A stretch of 8,220 bases of DNA from assembly GCA_016839865.1 (NCBI GenBank), contig JAEOTN010000059.1:1-8220 (forward strand), read 5' to 3'. The position numbers and the translations under genes were made by a program. Shown here in pieces: positions 5,910 through 8,220 of the stretch. The notes under the pieces were generated by a model. The model worked only from the letters and a program-made list of their open reading frames with translations, was not told the DNA's origin and ran no database searches. Source of the DNA: Promethearchaeota archaeon. Lineage in GTDB: Archaea; Asgardarchaeota; Lokiarchaeia; Sigynarchaeales; MK-D1. Within the stretch, counting starts at the first letter, position 1; every line of letters starts with the position of its first letter.

Positions 5910-7130
5910 TTATTCAAATGAAAATCCAAATTGACCAAATGAAACATCTAAAATTTCAGAAAATAAATGGGGAGATAACGATAAGAAAAATAAATAACCT
6001 TCTAGATATTGGGAATTTTGGGGTTTTTTTGCATGTTTATTAAAATTGGATGCTTGCAATAAACCTATTTTTTGAGTTCTATCTAAAAATGCTCGAAATC
6101 TCATTTCTGAGAACGGAAATTCCAATCCTTCACATGCAATTTTATACATAGTAAGCAATTCTATAAAAGAAACATAGTATCGACTTTGAGATTGGAAAAA
6201 CGAATTTATTTCATCCAAAAATAACCGATCTATTATTTCTGTTTCTGAAATAAATTCTGCGACACTTATTTCATCAATTGAATACCCTTTGAACTGGTAT
6301 CTACACACATCTTGGATTTGATCCGGATCAATATATGATTCGTTTTCGATCAATGGGTAAAGTTCACGTAAAACTCGCAAGCAGGATTCAGGAACACGAT
6401 AATCAAACTCGCTCGCCATATCGGTGATATACTGGATCATTGTGGGGTCTATCGATTGTTTAAACGCTAAACGACATCGATCTAAGCAAATTTGCTCCAA
6501 AATCGACGGATTATATGTATTTAGTTGAATTTGCATATCCGGTTTTTTAAATTCCATCAAATAGGGGGAGTTTTTTAACAGATTAAATGAGGTAACCAGA
6601 AAACATGACTGAGATGAACAAACATCCATTATTTTGTTAATTAGGGTTGGTTGGGTATATTCGATTGAGTCTAAGAAAAAAATGATTGAGTTTTCGTCAT
6701 TTTGAGTGTGGAACTTGGTGATAAGATGAGATAATAAGTTGATTTGACTTCCTAATGATGCATTTAGAATTGATTCTGGTGGTAACTCATATTTCACAGA
6801 AGATGATAAATTATCAATAAGAGAAAACACAATCTGGACTAAATCCTTTTCACAACAATTCACATAACATGAATGAAAGTTGTTCTGAACGTTGGAATTG
6901 TTGGATTGAAGCTCTGAAAACGTTTTTCGTGTTAATGTTGTTTTACCAACCCCACGTAACCCGTATAATGAAAGAGTGATTGGATACTGATCCTCAATGG
7001 CGTCATTCAGGATAGACTTCATCCTTTTTTGTTCTTTTTCCAATCCAATCAGCTCGTTAGGCACAAAATATGGATCGAATAATGCTCGAGATCCAACATA
7101 ACCATTTTGGGAGGTGAACTGTGACGACAT
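5910..7130 (-). CDS. Orc1/Cdc6-like AAA+ ATPase with degenerate Walker B
   Basis: 406 residues with the layout of archaeal Orc1/Cdc6. An N-terminal FDPYFVPNELIGLEKE (18-33) matches the start of that family. Walker A is GLRGVGKTT (57-65), the Walker B region is IIFFLDSIE (149-157), and a sensor-1-like Asn183 lies in VTSFN. A lid region ILEQICLDRCRLAF (210-223) follows. A C-terminal winged-helix-like segment spans about 305-360, with YYVSFIELLTMYKIAC and an RFRAFLDRTQKIGLL stretch. Known role of the family: origin recognition and helicase loading. Here the Walker B Glu is Ser155, and the sensor 2 GDAR motif appears as RVPES (245-249), so ATP hydrolysis may be weak or lost. I infer a divergent paralogue, perhaps a regulator, and not the main initiator; another P-loop NTPase with a winged helix is possible. 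The ATG start has a TATA-like box about 25 bases upstream, suggesting a leaderless mRNA. Confidence 0.7.
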   Translation of the reverse strand: MSSQFTSQNGYVGSRALFDPYFVPNELIGLEKEQKRMKSILNDAIEDQYPITLSLYGLRGVGKTTLTRKTFSELQSNNSNVQNNFHSCYVNCCEKDLVQIVFSLIDNLSSSVKYELPPESILNASLGSQINLLSHLITKFHTQNDENSIIFFLDSIEYTQPTLINKIMDVCSSQSCFLVTSFNLLKNSPYLMEFKKPDMQIQLNTYNPSILEQICLDRCRLAFKQSIDPTMIQYITDMASEFDYRVPESCLRVLRELYPLIENESYIDPDQIQDVCRYQFKGYSIDEISVAEFISETEIIDRLFLDEINSFFQSQSRYYVSFIELLTMYKIACEGLEFPFSEMRFRAFLDRTQKIGLLQASNFNKHAKKPQNSQYLEGYLFFLSLSPHLFSEILDVSFGQFGFSFE

Positions 7131-7145
7131 ACCCGTTCTTTTTAG

Positions 7146-7158
7146 ATATATATTTAAA
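7146..7158 (-). promoter_or_regulatory. Candidate TATA box for the AAA+ gene
   Basis: On the minus strand TTTAAATATATAT ends 16 bases before the ATG at 7130. With the usual spacing from its upstream half, transcription would begin at or next to the A of the ATG, implying a leaderless transcript. No convincing Shine-Dalgarno is present, which agrees. Confidence 0.5.
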
Positions 7159-7161
7159 GTC

Positions 7162-7180
7162 CACTTGAATTGACACTTGA
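7162..7180. repeat. Short direct repeat CACTTGA in the divergent promoter region
   Basis: CACTTGA occurs at 7162-7168 and again at 7174-7180, a 12 bp period. It sits just upstream of the TATA-like box of the AAA+ gene and upstream of the ceramidase-like gene. It could be a regulator site, but two 7-mers can arise by chance. Confidence 0.25.
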
Positions 7181-7221
7181 TAGGTAGGGGGGATCATCAA
7201 TCGAAAAACCGAAAGTGAATT

Positions 7222-7259
7222 GAAAATATACAATTAAATTTCGAAAGATCAAATAGTGA
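7222..7259 (+). promoter_or_regulatory. Candidate promoter and Shine-Dalgarno of the ceramidase-like gene
   Basis: GAAAATATAC (7222-7231) is a TATA-like box that predicts transcription from about 7253. GTGA (7256-7259) lies four bases before the ATG at 7264 and could serve as a short Shine-Dalgarno. Both are weak patterns that support the chosen start together. Confidence 0.35.
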
Positions 7260-7263
7260 ATGC

Positions 7264-8220
7264 ATGGAATCAAAGAACTTCTTTCATCGTCATAAAGCAT
7301 TCATTATTGGAATTTGTTTCGCTGTTATTACTATCGGCGGCATCCTTATTTTCGGTATTTTGGGATGGCCGGGTCAATTGGAATCATGTGCTATAGCAGA
7401 TAGTTGTTATTGTGAACATATGAATTTATCAGCAATTGTACGCCAACCTGTGAATACATGGTCGAATTTATTTGCGACCGGTTTAGGATTGGCGATGTTG
7501 TGGGGACTTGATAAGAAACATATGAAACTGCAAGGTGAAACTTCCACTACTTATGATCAAAATTCCTCTGAGTCGTTGGCAAGAAAAGAAAAATGGTGGA
7601 ATAAATGGAGAAAAAATCTACCTGGTGAGCCAGAAAATCCCATGCGTTCGAGAAATTCTGTCTCTATTTTATATGGGATTTGTATGATATTTGTAGGCAC
7701 TGGGAGTATGTATTTTCATGCTTCAGGAGTTTGGTGGGGAGGTCTTATAGATCTTATTTCGATGCAAACTTTTGTGAGCTTTCTATTAATCTATAACCTA
7801 CAGAGGTTATTTCGATTTTCGAACAAATGGTTTTGGGGTATATGGACATGCCTTAACATATTTATGGGAATAACGGTTAAAATGCCTGGATTCCCGGGAC
7901 ATTTATACTTCAATGTATTAGTATTCACGGAGATCGGAATAGAACCCGTATTGTTCACGTTATCTTTCATTCCTATTAATTTGATTCGATTTCGACGTGA
8001 CTGGAAACTATATCTCCTGAGTTTTGGGATATACTTCACAGCATTTGTCTTTTGGATATTTTCGACCAAAGTAGGTGAACCTTTGTGTTTCCCGGATTGG
8101 CCAATGTCAATATTACAGGGACATGCATTCTGGCATTATTTTGCAGCACTTGCCACATTGATGATATATTTCTACATGAGAACTGAAACGCAAATACCTC
8201 GAATTGAAAAAACCATCGAG
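7264..8220 (+). CDS. Alkaline ceramidase-like (CREST superfamily) membrane hydrolase, 3'-truncated by window edge
   Basis: A frame open for 319 codons from an ATG at 7264 to the last base; no stop is reached, so the C terminus lies beyond the window. An in-frame TGA at 7216 with no ATG after it fixes the start. It is a multi-pass membrane protein: hydrophobic segments lie near 12-34, 64-82, 132-150, 160-178, 189-204, 215-240, 248-266 and 286-304. Motifs match the ceramidase family: CEHMN (50-54), QPVNTWSNL (61-69), GTGSMYFHAS (145-154), LIDLIS (161-166) and QGHAFWHYFAA (285-295). Ser148, His152, Asp163, His287 and His291 have the same spacings as the zinc-site and catalytic residues of human ACER3, as I recall them (Ser77, His81, Asp92, His217, His221). 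Predicted metal-dependent amide hydrolase acting on a lipid in the membrane. Extras relative to ACER3 are an N-terminal membrane segment and a basic, soluble loop at about 83-131. The true substrate is unknown. Confidence 0.85.
   Translation, partial: MESKNFFHRHKAFIIGICFAVITIGGILIFGILGWPGQLESCAIADSCYCEHMNLSAIVRQPVNTWSNLFATGLGLAMLWGLDKKHMKLQGETSTTYDQNSSESLARKEKWWNKWRKNLPGEPENPMRSRNSVSILYGICMIFVGTGSMYFHASGVWWGGLIDLISMQTFVSFLLIYNLQRLFRFSNKWFWGIWTCLNIFMGITVKMPGFPGHLYFNVLVFTEIGIEPVLFTLSFIPINLIRFRRDWKLYLLSFGIYFTAFVFWIFSTKVGEPLCFPDWPMSILQGHAFWHYFAALATLMIYFYMRTETQIPRIEKTIE

Noticed and set aside
7791..8069. 92-codon minus-strand open frame near the right end
   Set aside because: It overlaps the ceramidase-like frame on the other strand, which has a clear family signature; the antisense translation matches nothing recognisable.
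4022..8220. A single membrane-remodelling system made of the GTPase, GH57, AAA+ and ceramidase-like genes
   Set aside because: The genes alternate in strand, each has its own promoter-like sequence, and no shared operon or fusion links them; adjacency alone does not support a system.

Overview
The window looks like chromosomal DNA from a low-GC archaeon, most likely an Asgard archaeon. The pointers are: a Rab/Ras-type small GTPase with an Asgard-like WDFGGEER switch II; an Orc1/Cdc6-type AAA+ protein; an archaeal-style GH57 enzyme; TATA-like boxes about 20-60 bp upstream of most starts; GGTG-type Shine-Dalgarno sites; and T-rich tracts after stop codons. The assignment rests on reading the sequence, not on a database search.

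Layout, left to right. (1) The C-terminal part of a TPR-like protein, cut by the left edge, is built from an exact 54-residue repeat (+). (2) Chorismate synthase AroC (-) runs convergently into it. (3) EPSP synthase AroA (+) diverges from aroC across a short shared promoter region. (4) A 225 bp spacer holds a TATA-like box and a tiny ORF with a strong Shine-Dalgarno. (5) A Rab-like GTPase (+) follows. (6) A GH57-type glycoside hydrolase (-) is convergent with the GTPase, with one base between the stops. (7) An Orc1/Cdc6-like AAA+ protein (-) has degenerate Walker B and sensor 2 positions. (8) Divergent from it is a multi-pass membrane protein of the alkaline ceramidase (CREST) type (+). It is open from position 7264 to the right edge and carries all five residues expected for the zinc/catalytic site.

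Functionally, aroC and aroA are consecutive steps of the shikimate pathway (shikimate-3-phosphate to EPSP to chorismate) and probably share a control region. The other genes do not form one operon: strands alternate, and every gene has its own promoter-like upstream sequence. The GTPase and the ceramidase-like protein are the eukaryote-like part of the window and the most interesting. A ceramidase-type active site in an organism whose membrane lipids are expected to be isoprenoid ethers raises the question of its substrate. No RNA genes, CRISPR arrays, insertion sequences or prophage genes were seen, and no gene-free stretch exceeds 300 bases.
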